A DNA stretch of 47,034 bases from assembly GCF_001293775.1 (NCBI RefSeq), contig NZ_LGLN01000081.1, forward strand, positions 256,253 through 303,286, read 5' to 3'. Shown here in pieces: positions 6,096 to 14,244 of this stretch. The stretch's first letter is position 1. Each line of letters starts with the position of its first letter. A program made the translations under genes and the position numbers. A model generated the notes under the pieces. The model was not told the origin of the DNA and made no database searches. It worked only from the letters and a program-made list of their open reading frames with translations. Source of the DNA: Pseudomonas syringae pv. cilantro (GTDB taxonomy: Bacteria; Pseudomonadota; Gammaproteobacteria; Pseudomonadales; Pseudomonadaceae).

Positions 6096-9000
6096 TCATG
6101 GGTTTACCTGCTGTGCAATGCGCTGGTCACCCAGATAGAAATACTCGGTTAGCTGGTCTCCCTCGAGCTCCATCCGTAACCTTCCATTAGCATCTTGCAT
6201 CTCGTATATCTTGCTACCTGCAGAACTGACGGAGCTTCGTTGATTCAAACCATCGTACTGATATTCAACTTTTTTGTCGGGACTCTCGCAGTTAACGCAC
6301 ACGAGGTTGGACGCATTATTGTAAAGGTAAGCGTTGTCAGCACTACTGCTAACGTTGCCATACGCATCGTAGTTCATACTTGCGGTACGCTGTCCTTCGA
6401 CAGAAGCCAGGCGATTTTGTGCGTCGTAGTTATAGGTCAGGCTTGAATTGCCAAACGTTTTTTGGATCAAATTTCCTACACCGTCGTAGGCAAGCGTTCC
6501 TAACCCCCAGAAACCATCGGCACTCACCAGACGATCAAGTCTGTCGTAAGCAAGGGTACGGTCCATGTTGTTGTCCACACCGTCCCTGATGGTCAACAAG
6601 TTACCCGCACCATCATAGTCGTACATGCTTTTCAGGTAATCGACTCCAGCGGGTGAGGTAATGTTGAAAGAAGCTGGCCAGGGACGACTATTTTGTTCGT
6701 AACTGACCGTCGTACCGTTGGCATAGATGACCTGTTTAATCATACCGTTCGGCCAATAAGCAATATTGCTAACGTAGCCCGATACCAGTGTGGGCCTGCC
6801 TAATACGTCTGGCGCATATTCAACTATGCGACCAGACGGATTATAAGTTAGGCTTTTCAGCCGATCATTTTCATCGTAGGCATAAGAAAGCTCAAACAGT
6901 TTACCTTCAATAGAAAGGCTTTCCGTTATGACGAACCCTGCAGGATTGTATGTAAAGCTTCGAATACCCGTGCTGCTCTCCGCTATTAGCAGATTATGTT
7001 GTTTATCATAAGTATTTTTGATAGCGGGAGTGCCTTGCGCATGATCGATTGCAGTTTGTCGATTCTGCCCATCGTATGTGTATGTTGTAATATCTGACTG
7101 CCCCACCTGCTTTGAAGTCATATTGCCTGCAATGTCTCGACCGTAGACCGTGTCTCCAGTTTCGGGATTGCTGACCGAGATCAAATAACCATTTGCGTTA
7201 TAGCCGTAATGGCGGGTGTAATTGCCTTGTGTGACCGACGTCACTTGTTCGCGAGCATTTCGAGTCAAGGTTATACTGGCTGCCGGATCCGACGGCTGAA
7301 ATGACATCAGAGACAATTTTTCGGGGTCGCCATAGCCACGATAGTTATAAGTAGTGGAATTGCCTCGTTCGTCAGTTACGACTTTGTGGGCAAAACCGTA
7401 GGCAGTGCTTTGGTAGGTACCGTCCGCATGGGTGATCCGAATGACGCGACCCAGCGCATCATACTGATAACTGGTTCCCATACTTGAGTTAGGGTCTGAA
7501 GTAAACGTTACGCGGCCATAGGCATCGTACGCATAGGTGGTTGTTATATCACCTCGAACACTACTGGAGACACGACCAGATAGATCATATTGAGTTATCT
7601 CGGACAGATTGCCGCGCAGATTTGTCTTGCTGGTGGGTGTGTATATTATTTTTTGACCAGCGCCTTGCGGCGGAGTGATAGATGTTACGCGATTCAGCCT
7701 GTCGTATTCGTAGTGTGTTGTGTGGCCTTCACCGTTGGTCTCAGAGGTAACATTGCCAGCGTCGTCGACCGCACGCGAAATAGTAATACCCTCTGGCTGA
7801 ACCTCAGCTTGCGGAGTACCGAGTTTATAATTCGTGTAGCTGTAATGACGATCACCCGGGCGAATTTGCGTCGCTTGATTACCTTGCACATCGTAGGTAT
7901 ACGCAGTCGCAACACCATCGCGATTGTAATTGATTAGCTTGCCGTTCTCATCGTAGATACGATGTACAGAGCTATCAGGCGACATCTGGTCTATAGGGCG
8001 ACCGATTATCCATTTATCAGTATTATTATACCAAGTCAGCGTGGTAGTTCGACCATCACTATTAGGACCTGTTTCAATCAGGGTCCCAGGATTGCCATAA
8101 GCATCGTAGTTAGAATAGTGACTACTGTAGGTTGCGCCATCACGAACAAAAGTTCGCTCTTGAAGGTCCGCCGCCCAGATTGCTTCGTCTATTACCACAC
8201 CGAGTTCAAAAACATAATCTCTTCCCGGCGAAACAAACCGTTGCTGCCACTTGTATATTTCGTAACTCCCGTCCGGACGGGTAATTTTAACCGGGCTTCC
8301 TATGCTCCACACGGTATTGTTTATAGTATTTCCATCTGTAGCAATACTGTATCCAGGACCAATGAACTCATGGATGGTTGTGCCATCCGGCCCGGTGATA
8401 ATTGTACTATCGTATTGTCCAATACTTCCTCGATTATAGGCATAAGCCCAGTGATTTCCGGCTGTATCAATTTTGCCGCTTATACGCTCGAATCGTGACC
8501 AGACAAAGCGCCCACCAAGACGCCCCTGCAGGTCCACATAAGAATATTCGTATGTTGTTGTTCCACCACTGGGCTGTTCAATCGATATGAGCTTGCGAGC
8601 TGCCGCTCTTTGATTATTTGCATGACTCGTATTGGAAACCTCTATCTGAAACCATTCTCCAGGATGATAGGCATATTTCCAGACTTCTCCAGTAGGTCCA
8701 GTTACCTGAGCCAGTGCTTGAGAGTTCAGATGATCTTTTGCGGTATATCCATACTGAACCATGCGCTGATTATTATCGACCAGCGAAAGCAGGCGGCCCG
8801 TCGCAGGTGCGTAATTAAAATCAACAGATCTGCCGTCACTGGACGTTATCCTAGATAAAAGCGTGTCGGATTTTTCGCAATTGGCGGCGTCTTCAATATT
8901 GACTTGAAGACAGTGATCAATATAGACGCTCCCTGAAACTGGAACGCTTAAAGGCGGGCCAAATTGGGTGTAATCATAAGCTATCCAGTTGCCATGAAGA

Positions 9001-9704
9001 TCAGTTGCCTTTTTAGGCAGAAAAACAGATTCCGTAAAATCTGGATCTTCGATAGGAAGCGATGTAACTGAGGCACTAAATCTCATGTCTAAATCGGCGC
9101 GCCCCATGTCATACCGAACACCCGATGGAGACGTTAGCGTGAGCACCATTGAATCACAGCGTAAACGCCAATTTGATTTGGTTCTGTCTTCATAAGGAGC
9201 AACACGATAAAATTTTTCGCTACTACCGTCCGGAAGCCTCAAATTGAATCTGGCGTTATCACGTTCACCTTGATTGCTACACCACTGAAAAGTCGAGTTC
9301 ATATAATAGTTAGGTGTCCCGCTGCCATCACGAAGATGATAATTGGTGGCATGATGAATCTTCGGCGCTGCCGCGATTGTCCAGCCTGGCCCTAAAGCGG
9401 TCCATTCCGTACTTTGTCTATATGGTGCAGCAAGTCCGGCTGTTAAACGCTGTAGGTCGTAGCTTCGATGAATATTGATATCCATACCTGCCGTTCCAGG
9501 AATACTCAAATCAATATGACTGACTTTGAGATTACCGGACCAAGGGTCCACAGTGTCAACCGCACTGGAAACCAGCCCAGGATTTTTCTTCGGTGCTAAG
9601 TCATACGGCGTGGACTCTAGCTCTTCAGAGTGTCCAAGCTGACTTCCCAATAGCGCGCCCAATAGCAAAACGTTCATAATATTGTTTTTCTTTTTTCCAG
9701 GCAT
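6096..9704 (-). CDS. large Sec-exported YD-repeat/Rhs protein (first half of a split Rhs)
   Basis: 1202 residues from the ATG at 9704; a GTG at 9761 is possible but would bury the signal peptide. The N-terminus, with KKKNN then a hydrophobic NVLLLGALLGS and cleavage near GHSEE, is a signal peptide. The next 60 residues (VDPWSGNLKVSHIDLSIPG) match the start of secreted Rhs/SpvB-like shells. From about residue 295 to the end there are many YD repeats (YTYDVQGNQ, YEYDRLNRV, YQYDALGRVIRITHADG, YNYDAQNRLASVEG). Such repeats form a hollow beta shell that encloses a toxin. The protein stops at YFYLGDQRIAQQVNP, exactly where Rhs proteins normally go on to the core. That core is on the next gene, 23 bases downstream. 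No PAAR or VgrG domain is visible. Confidence 0.85.
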   Translation of the reverse strand: MPGKKKNNIMNVLLLGALLGSQLGHSEELESTPYDLAPKKNPGLVSSAVDTVDPWSGNLKVSHIDLSIPGTAGMDINIHRSYDLQRLTAGLAAPYRQSTEWTALGPGWTIAAAPKIHHATNYHLRDGSGTPNYYMNSTFQWCSNQGERDNARFNLRLPDGSSEKFYRVAPYEDRTKSNWRLRCDSMVLTLTSPSGVRYDMGRADLDMRFSASVTSLPIEDPDFTESVFLPKKATDLHGNWIAYDYTQFGPPLSVPVSGSVYIDHCLQVNIEDAANCEKSDTLLSRITSSDGRSVDFNYAPATGRLLSLVDNNQRMVQYGYTAKDHLNSQALAQVTGPTGEVWKYAYHPGEWFQIEVSNTSHANNQRAAARKLISIEQPSGGTTTYEYSYVDLQGRLGGRFVWSRFERISGKIDTAGNHWAYAYNRGSIGQYDSTIITGPDGTTIHEFIGPGYSIATDGNTINNTVWSIGSPVKITRPDGSYEIYKWQQRFVSPGRDYVFELGVVIDEAIWAADLQERTFVRDGATYSSHYSNYDAYGNPGTLIETGPNSDGRTTTLTWYNNTDKWIIGRPIDQMSPDSSVHRIYDENGKLINYNRDGVATAYTYDVQGNQATQIRPGDRHYSYTNYKLGTPQAEVQPEGITISRAVDDAGNVTSETNGEGHTTHYEYDRLNRVTSITPPQGAGQKIIYTPTSKTNLRGNLSEITQYDLSGRVSSSVRGDITTTYAYDAYGRVTFTSDPNSSMGTSYQYDALGRVIRITHADGTYQSTAYGFAHKVVTDERGNSTTYNYRGYGDPEKLSLMSFQPSDPAASITLTRNAREQVTSVTQGNYTRHYGYNANGYLISVSNPETGDTVYGRDIAGNMTSKQVGQSDITTYTYDGQNRQTAIDHAQGTPAIKNTYDKQHNLLIAESSTGIRSFTYNPAGFVITESLSIEGKLFELSYAYDENDRLKSLTYNPSGRIVEYAPDVLGRPTLVSGYVSNIAYWPNGMIKQVIYANGTTVSYEQNSRPWPASFNITSPAGVDYLKSMYDYDGAGNLLTIRDGVDNNMDRTLAYDRLDRLVSADGFWGLGTLAYDGVGNLIQKTFGNSSLTYNYDAQNRLASVEGQRTASMNYDAYGNVSSSADNAYLYNNASNLVCVNCESPDKKVEYQYDGLNQRSSVSSAGSKIYEMQDANGRLRMELEGDQLTEYFYLGDQRIAQQVNP

Positions 9705-10155
9705 GTTAGATCCATCCATTATCTTAAATAGTAAAAAGCAAAGCTCACGGCAGCCTTCCACAGCCTCATTGATTTGATATAGATTTTTAGGCCCATGATC
9801 ATTTGTGACATGCCATAAGCTGGTTAGTATTGATACGTCATGGGCAAAATGCTTTATTTAGAAGCACTTAAACTGATCTATAAGTTAAACCTGAAACACT
9901 TATTTTATGCGCCTTTCAAGCACGACCCGGGATGATTAAATCCGTCAGATTGCGTCACAAAAATTTATTTTCGAAAGCCTTAACTTAAAGTCATACCCAA
10001 TTGCAGCTGCCATCTGATGCACAACCTAAGTAATGCTATACAAGAGCAAAAGTAAACCTAATTACGTCCGAAAACCTTGTAGGAAATTTCGTCCTAACCA
10101 ATAGCCGCTTCGAACTTAATTTAATTCAGCCTTGAACACCGAACATATCGCCCCT
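9705..10155. other. AT-rich intergenic and probable promoter region of the rhs operon
   Basis: About 450 bases without a convincing gene. It holds a perfect 8-bp inverted repeat GCCCATGA (9791-9798) / TCATGGGC (9838-9845) about 90 bases upstream of the rhs start, a possible operator or 5'-leader stem. A second dyad, TAGGA-N7-TCCTA, lies at 10080-10096. The rhs promoter must lie here; I cannot fix its -35/-10 boxes. The right end is the downstream flank of the LysR gene, the part copied in fragments B and C. Confidence 0.55.
10078..10096. promoter_or_regulatory. TGTAGGAA dyad (BvgA/EvgA-like box) upstream of rhs
   Basis: TGTAGGAA (10078-10085) with TAGGA-N7-TCCTA symmetry. BvgA binds inverted TTTC(C/T)TA heptads and EvgA binds TTCYTACA/TGTARGAA; this matches that class of site. 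It lies about 370 bases upstream of the rhs start. A related pair of sites precedes the cdi locus (35044-35077), and a diverged copy sits in fragment C (4467-4474). The regulator is unknown. Confidence 0.4.
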
Positions 10156-11106
10156 TCAAACCGCAATCGAAGGCAACGGCCTGCCCGCCAGCGAAACCCC
10201 GCTCAACGCCTGCTCGTTCGCCAGCCAGTCCATGAACTGCTGAACAATCTGCACCCGCCGTTTACGCTGGGGCAAAACCACGTAATAGCCCTGACCGGAA
10301 ATCGCAGCGCCGGCGATGGGGCGGCAGAGCAGGCCTTGGTCGAGGAGGTCGTCGACCAGGTGTTTCCAGCCGATGGCGATGCCTTGTCCGCCGATAGCGG
10401 CCTGGATGAGCAGGGTGTAGTTGTCGAAGCGCAACTGGCCGGGCGCGGGGGCCTGGGGGATGTCGAGGGCGCGGAATACGCCAGCCCAGTCGAACCAGTT
10501 GTTGATGCTTTCGCCACGCAGGTGCAGCAGCGGGAAGTCGCGCAGGGCGTCGTCGGGCAGTGGCGTCTGGCGGTCGGCAATCAGCAGCGGGCTGCACACC
10601 GGAAAGACTTCTTCGCTGAACAGCCAGTGGCTTTCGCCTTGTTTGAAGCGCCCGTCGCCAAACAGCACGGCGACGTCGATATCGGCGCGCAGCATGCTGT
10701 GGGTACGCTCGCTGGTCACCAGGCTGACGTCCACGTCGGGGTTGACCTTGTGGAAGCGGTGCAGGCGTGGCATCAGCCAATAAGCGGCGAAGGCGAAGTC
10801 TGTCGCCACTTGCAGCACCTCGTGCTGGTGCTGCTCGGTGATCGCTGTCAGCCCGCTGTCGATGGACTGCAAGCCCGCCTGTACATGGCTGAACAATATT
10901 TCACCCGCTTCGGTAAGCTCGATACCGCGATAAATCCGGTCAAACAGTCGGGTTGCCAGTCGCTCTTCAAGACGTTTGATCTGCTGGCTGACGGCAGGCT
11001 GGGTGGTGCCCAGTTCGATGGCCGCTGCAGTAAAGCTGCGCAGGCGGGCCGCGACTTCAAAAGCACGCAGCAGGTCGAGGGACATGTCGCTAAAAGCTTC
11101 AAACAT
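10156..11106 (-). CDS. LysR-type regulator of choline sulfate use
   Basis: A 316-residue LysR-family regulator. Residues 8-67 form the winged helix-turn-helix (LDLLRAFEVAARLRSFTAAA, then TTQPAVSQQIKRLEERL), and the rest is the periplasmic-binding-protein-like effector domain (FAAYWLMPRLHRF, GGQGIAIGW). It is divergent from betC with 114 bases between, the arrangement of the choline-sulfate regulator in Pseudomonas, which activates betC in response to choline-O-sulfate or a product. A second possible start, MSLDLLRAF, lies 7 codons in. The first ATG overlaps the perfect dyad ATAAGC-GGT-GCTTAT (11105-11119), a possible autoregulatory site. Its last ~40 codons and 3' flank have been copied to 2752-2895 and, more diverged, to 4463-4567. 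Confidence 0.85.
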   Translation of the reverse strand: MFEAFSDMSLDLLRAFEVAARLRSFTAAAIELGTTQPAVSQQIKRLEERLATRLFDRIYRGIELTEAGEILFSHVQAGLQSIDSGLTAITEQHQHEVLQVATDFAFAAYWLMPRLHRFHKVNPDVDVSLVTSERTHSMLRADIDVAVLFGDGRFKQGESHWLFSEEVFPVCSPLLIADRQTPLPDDALRDFPLLHLRGESINNWFDWAGVFRALDIPQAPAPGQLRFDNYTLLIQAAIGGQGIAIGWKHLVDDLLDQGLLCRPIAGAAISGQGYYVVLPQRKRRVQIVQQFMDWLANEQALSGVSLAGRPLPSIAV

Positions 11107-11220
11107 AAGCGGTGCTTATCCTAGGCATTGCTGTACATGGGCTTTACCATCAAACACGAGGGCTTCATCCTCATACCCGGCACTTTCGCATAACTTTTCA
11201 CAATGGGATGCAGCGATTAC
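11107..11220. promoter_or_regulatory. divergent control region between LysR gene and betC
   Basis: These 114 bases separate two divergent starts and should hold both promoters and the LysR binding sites. The only clear symmetry is ATAAGC-GGT-GCTTAT at 11105-11119, next to the regulator start. LysR proteins usually bind T-N11-A dyads in just such a region. I could not define promoter boxes with confidence. Confidence 0.5.
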
Positions 11221-12726
11221 ATGAAGCGCAAAAATATTCTGTTCATCATGGCCGATCAAATGGCCGCGCCAATGTTGCCGATCTACGCGCCGTCCCCGGT
11301 CCTGATGCCGAACCTGAGCCGCCTTGCTGCCGGCGGTGTGGTGTTCGACTCGGCCTATTGCAACAGCCCGCTGTGCGCGCCCTCGCGCTTTACGCTGGTA
11401 AGCGGCCAGTTGCCGAGCAAGATCGGTGCGTATGACAACGCGGCTGACTTTCCGGCGGACATCCCGACCTATGCGCATTACCTGCGCGCGCTGGGCTACA
11501 AGACCGCGCTCGCGGGCAAGATGCATTTTTGCGGCCCGGATCAGTTGCACGGGTACGAAGAACGCCTGACCAGCGATATTTACCCGGCCGACTACGGCTG
11601 GTCGGTCAATTGGGATGAGCCGGATGTGCGCCCGAGCTGGTATCACAACATGTCATCGGTGTTGCAGGCTGGCCCGTGCATTCGTACCAACCAGCTGGAC
11701 TTCGATGAAGAGGTGCTGTTCAAGTCTCAGCAGTACCTTTATGACTATGTACGTCAGGACGGTGATGCGCCGTTCTGTCTGACCGTTTCCATGACCCACC
11801 CTCACGACCCGTACACCATTCCGCTTCCGTTCTGGGACCTGTACAACAACGACGAGATCCCGATGCCGACGCCGCACGCCAATCAGGCTGCGCTGGATCC
11901 GCATTCGCAACGGCTGCTCAAGGTGTATGACCTGTGGGACAAGCCGATGCCGACCCACAAGATCCGCGATGCCCGCCGCGCCTACTTCGGCGCGTGCAGC
12001 TACATTGACCTTAACGTCGGCAAGCTTATGCAGACGCTGGATGAGGTCGGGCTGGCCGAAGACACCATCGTGGTGTTCTCCGGCGATCACGGCGACATGC
12101 TGGGCGAGAAGGGCCTCTGGTACAAAATGCACTGGTTTGAAATGGCCGCTCGCGTACCGCTGGTGGTGTACGCGCCCGGTGAGTTCAAGCCGGGGCGGGT
12201 CAGTGCGTCGGTATCGACCGCCGACCTGTTGCCGACCTTTGTCGAGATGGCCAAGGGCAAGCTGGACAGCGGGCTGCCACTGGACGGCCGCTCGCTGATG
12301 CCACATCTGAAACGCCAAGGCGGGCACGATGAGGTGTTCGGTGAATACATGGCTGAGGGCACGACCAGCCCGTTGATGATGATCCGTCGCGGCGCTTACA
12401 AATTCATCTATTCGGAACAGGACCCATGCCTGCTGTTCGATGTGAAGAAAGACCCGAAAGAACAGAACGACCTGAGCCAGTCGCCAGCCCATGAAAAGCT
12501 GTTCAATGACTTCCTGGCCGAAGCTCGGGCGAAGTGGGACATCCCGGCGATACACCAACAGGTGCTCGCCAGCCAGCGCAGACGGCGCTTCGTCGCCAAA
12601 TCGCTGGCAATCGGCAAGCTGAAGAGTTGGGATCACCAGCCACTGGTCGACGCCAGTCAGCAGTACATGCGCAACCACATCGATCTGGACGATCTGGAAC
12701 GCAAGGCACGTTTTCCGCAACCTTGA
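11221..12726 (+). CDS. betC: choline sulfatase
   Basis: 501 residues, the usual length. It hydrolyses choline-O-sulfate to choline and sulfate in the cytosol, feeding the choline-to-glycine-betaine path. Seen: N-terminal KNILFIMADQMAAPMLP with the metal-binding Asp, then CNSPLCAPSRFTLVSGQLP, where Cys52 in C-x-P-S-R is the residue converted to formylglycine. Later come FSGDHGDMLGEKGLWYK with metal-site Asp and His, and HPHDPYTIP. The start at 11221 is taken because MKRKNILFIMADQM is where the family begins; an ATG at 11203 has no ribosome site. The LysR regulator diverges from it, and the choline-binding protein gene follows 36 bases on. Confidence 0.93.
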   Translation: MKRKNILFIMADQMAAPMLPIYAPSPVLMPNLSRLAAGGVVFDSAYCNSPLCAPSRFTLVSGQLPSKIGAYDNAADFPADIPTYAHYLRALGYKTALAGKMHFCGPDQLHGYEERLTSDIYPADYGWSVNWDEPDVRPSWYHNMSSVLQAGPCIRTNQLDFDEEVLFKSQQYLYDYVRQDGDAPFCLTVSMTHPHDPYTIPLPFWDLYNNDEIPMPTPHANQAALDPHSQRLLKVYDLWDKPMPTHKIRDARRAYFGACSYIDLNVGKLMQTLDEVGLAEDTIVVFSGDHGDMLGEKGLWYKMHWFEMAARVPLVVYAPGEFKPGRVSASVSTADLLPTFVEMAKGKLDSGLPLDGRSLMPHLKRQGGHDEVFGEYMAEGTTSPLMMIRRGAYKFIYSEQDPCLLFDVKKDPKEQNDLSQSPAHEKLFNDFLAEARAKWDIPAIHQQVLASQRRRRFVAKSLAIGKLKSWDHQPLVDASQQYMRNHIDLDDLERKARFPQP

Positions 12727-12762
12727 CCCTGCCCACACCAATAATCAAAAAGGGGTACATCG

Positions 12763-13689
12763 ATGAAGAAGTTATCCACAGTTGTTGCGGTCGCGCTCAT
12801 GACATTCGGCAGCCTTGCAGCGCGGGCAGAGGATGCCAGTTGCAGCACCGTAAAAATGGCCGATCCAGGCTGGAGTGACATCGCCGCCACCAACGCCATC
12901 ACCGGCGTGGTGCTGGAAGGGCTGGGCTACAAGCCCAAGGTCGATACGCTGGCGGTGCCGATTGCCTACGGCGGTTTGAAAGACGGCAAGCTGGATGTGT
13001 TTCTGGGTAACTGGATGCCGGCGCAGCAGGGCTTTTACGACAAGTTCGTGGCCACGGGTGACGTGACGCAACTGGCCAGAAATCTTGAAGGAACCGAGTT
13101 CACTCTGGCCGTACCGGATTACGTCTGGGACGCAGGTGTGCACAACTTTGCCGATCTGAGCAAATTTGCCGACAAGTTCGACAAGAAGATCTACGGCATC
13201 GGTTCCGGCGCACCGGCTAACCTGTCGCTGCAGGAGATCATCAAGAAGAACGAGTTTGATCTGGGCCAGTGGAAGCTGGTTGAATCCAGCGAACAGGCCA
13301 TGCTCGCCGAGGTCAATCGCAACGTGAAGAAGAAGGCGTTCGTGGTCTTCCTCGGCTGGACGCCGCACCCGATGAACGTGCAGATCAAAGGCATGCACTA
13401 CCTCAAGGGCGGCGAGAAATACTTTGGCGACACCGGCTCGGTCTTCACCCTGACCCGCAAGGGTTATGCACAAGCCTGCCCGAACGTCGGCAAGCTGCTG
13501 ACCAACCTGAGCTTCACCCTGGACATGGAAAACAGCATCATGGCCGAGGTGACCAACAAGAAGGTCAGCAACAGTGCAGCCGCCAAAGCCTGGATCAAGG
13601 CCAACCCGGCGGTGCTGGACACGTGGCTGGAGGGCGTGAAGACGGTTGATGGCAAGGACGGGCTGGCGGCAGTGAAGGCGAAGTTGTAG
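12763..13689 (+). CDS. choX: choline ABC transporter substrate-binding protein
   Basis: 308 residues with a signal peptide (MKKLSTVVAVALMTFGSLAA, cleavage after ARA at about 22), so periplasmic. The body is of the OpuAC/ProX quaternary-amine binding class: KMADPGWSDIAATNAI, VFLGNWMPAQQGFYD, VPDYVWDAG, FLGWTPHPMN. The Trp/Tyr residues of these motifs form the aromatic cage for the trimethylammonium group. The family member next to betC is the choline-binding ChoX. AGGGG lies 7 bases upstream of the ATG. The gene is co-directional with betC and a strong hairpin terminator follows it. No permease or ATPase genes are in the window, so it must share ones coded elsewhere. Confidence 0.88.
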   Translation: MKKLSTVVAVALMTFGSLAARAEDASCSTVKMADPGWSDIAATNAITGVVLEGLGYKPKVDTLAVPIAYGGLKDGKLDVFLGNWMPAQQGFYDKFVATGDVTQLARNLEGTEFTLAVPDYVWDAGVHNFADLSKFADKFDKKIYGIGSGAPANLSLQEIIKKNEFDLGQWKLVESSEQAMLAEVNRNVKKKAFVVFLGWTPHPMNVQIKGMHYLKGGEKYFGDTGSVFTLTRKGYAQACPNVGKLLTNLSFTLDMENSIMAEVTNKKVSNSAAAKAWIKANPAVLDTWLEGVKTVDGKDGLAAVKAKL

Positions 13690-13711
13690 GCCTCGACACT
13701 ATGTAGTGACC

Positions 13712-13745
13712 CGGCGTCAGGGGGGTTCCACTGCGCCGTTTTTTC
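13712..13745 (+). terminator. rho-independent terminator after choX
   Basis: CGGCG-T-CAG (13712-13720) pairs with CTG-CGCCG (13731-13738), eight pairs with a one-base bulge and a 10-base loop, followed by six Ts. It closes the betC-choX unit. Confidence 0.75.
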
Positions 13746-13855
13746 AGCAATATTGGCGCTGCGAAGCGTCATTCTGGAATAGCAATAAGGAACCAACGGA
13801 AGGGGACAAACCACTAGACTGCCGTGCGGCCTATCCGCTAACTCTGGAGAACAGT

Positions 13856-14173
13856 ATGAAAAAGTCACTTATACCCCTCTCGCTGGCCCTGATTCTGAGC
13901 ACATCGTTTGCCTCTGCGGGTAGCTGGCCTCCAGAAACCAGCGCCAAAGTGCCTGGAAACGCGCTGGAATATCCGACCAAGCTGGAGGCCGTCAATGTCT
14001 CTATGGAAGAGATGCTCAATGCAGGAGCAACGGTCGTTTCTTCGTACGTAGCAGACATTGGTCCGGTAGTGACCCTCAAGAACAAGAAACACTATGTTAT
14101 CTGCATGCTCAGAGGTGCTGGAACCGGGTCAGACACAAACGTCGCCACCTCGAAATGCTACGCCATGAACTAG
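13856..14173 (+). CDS. small secreted protein, unknown
   Basis: A 105-residue protein. CTGGAG lies 7 bases before the ATG, which supports this start over a longer frame that would run through the terminator. Residues 1-21 form a clear signal peptide (MKKSLIPLSLALILSTSFAS, AG), so it is periplasmic or secreted. The mature part has SWPPETSAKVPGNALEYP, VSMEEMLNAGATVVSSY and HYVICMLRGAGTGSDTN, ending in SKCYAMN; two Cys near the C-terminus could form a disulfide. I do not recognise the family. It has its own space between the choX terminator and the anion transporter gene and may be transcribed with either. Confidence 0.7.
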   Translation: MKKSLIPLSLALILSTSFASAGSWPPETSAKVPGNALEYPTKLEAVNVSMEEMLNAGATVVSSYVADIGPVVTLKNKKHYVICMLRGAGTGSDTNVATSKCYAMN

Positions 14174-14244
14174 CGTTCGCTCGCGGCTCCGGGCAGAAAC
14201 GGTCTGACGTAGTGATGCAGTGACCCATCCAACATGAGGGACCG

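Noticed and set aside
10132..11124. 330-codon frame on the plus strand opposite the LysR gene
   Set aside because: The LysR gene has clear domains; the opposite frame has none.
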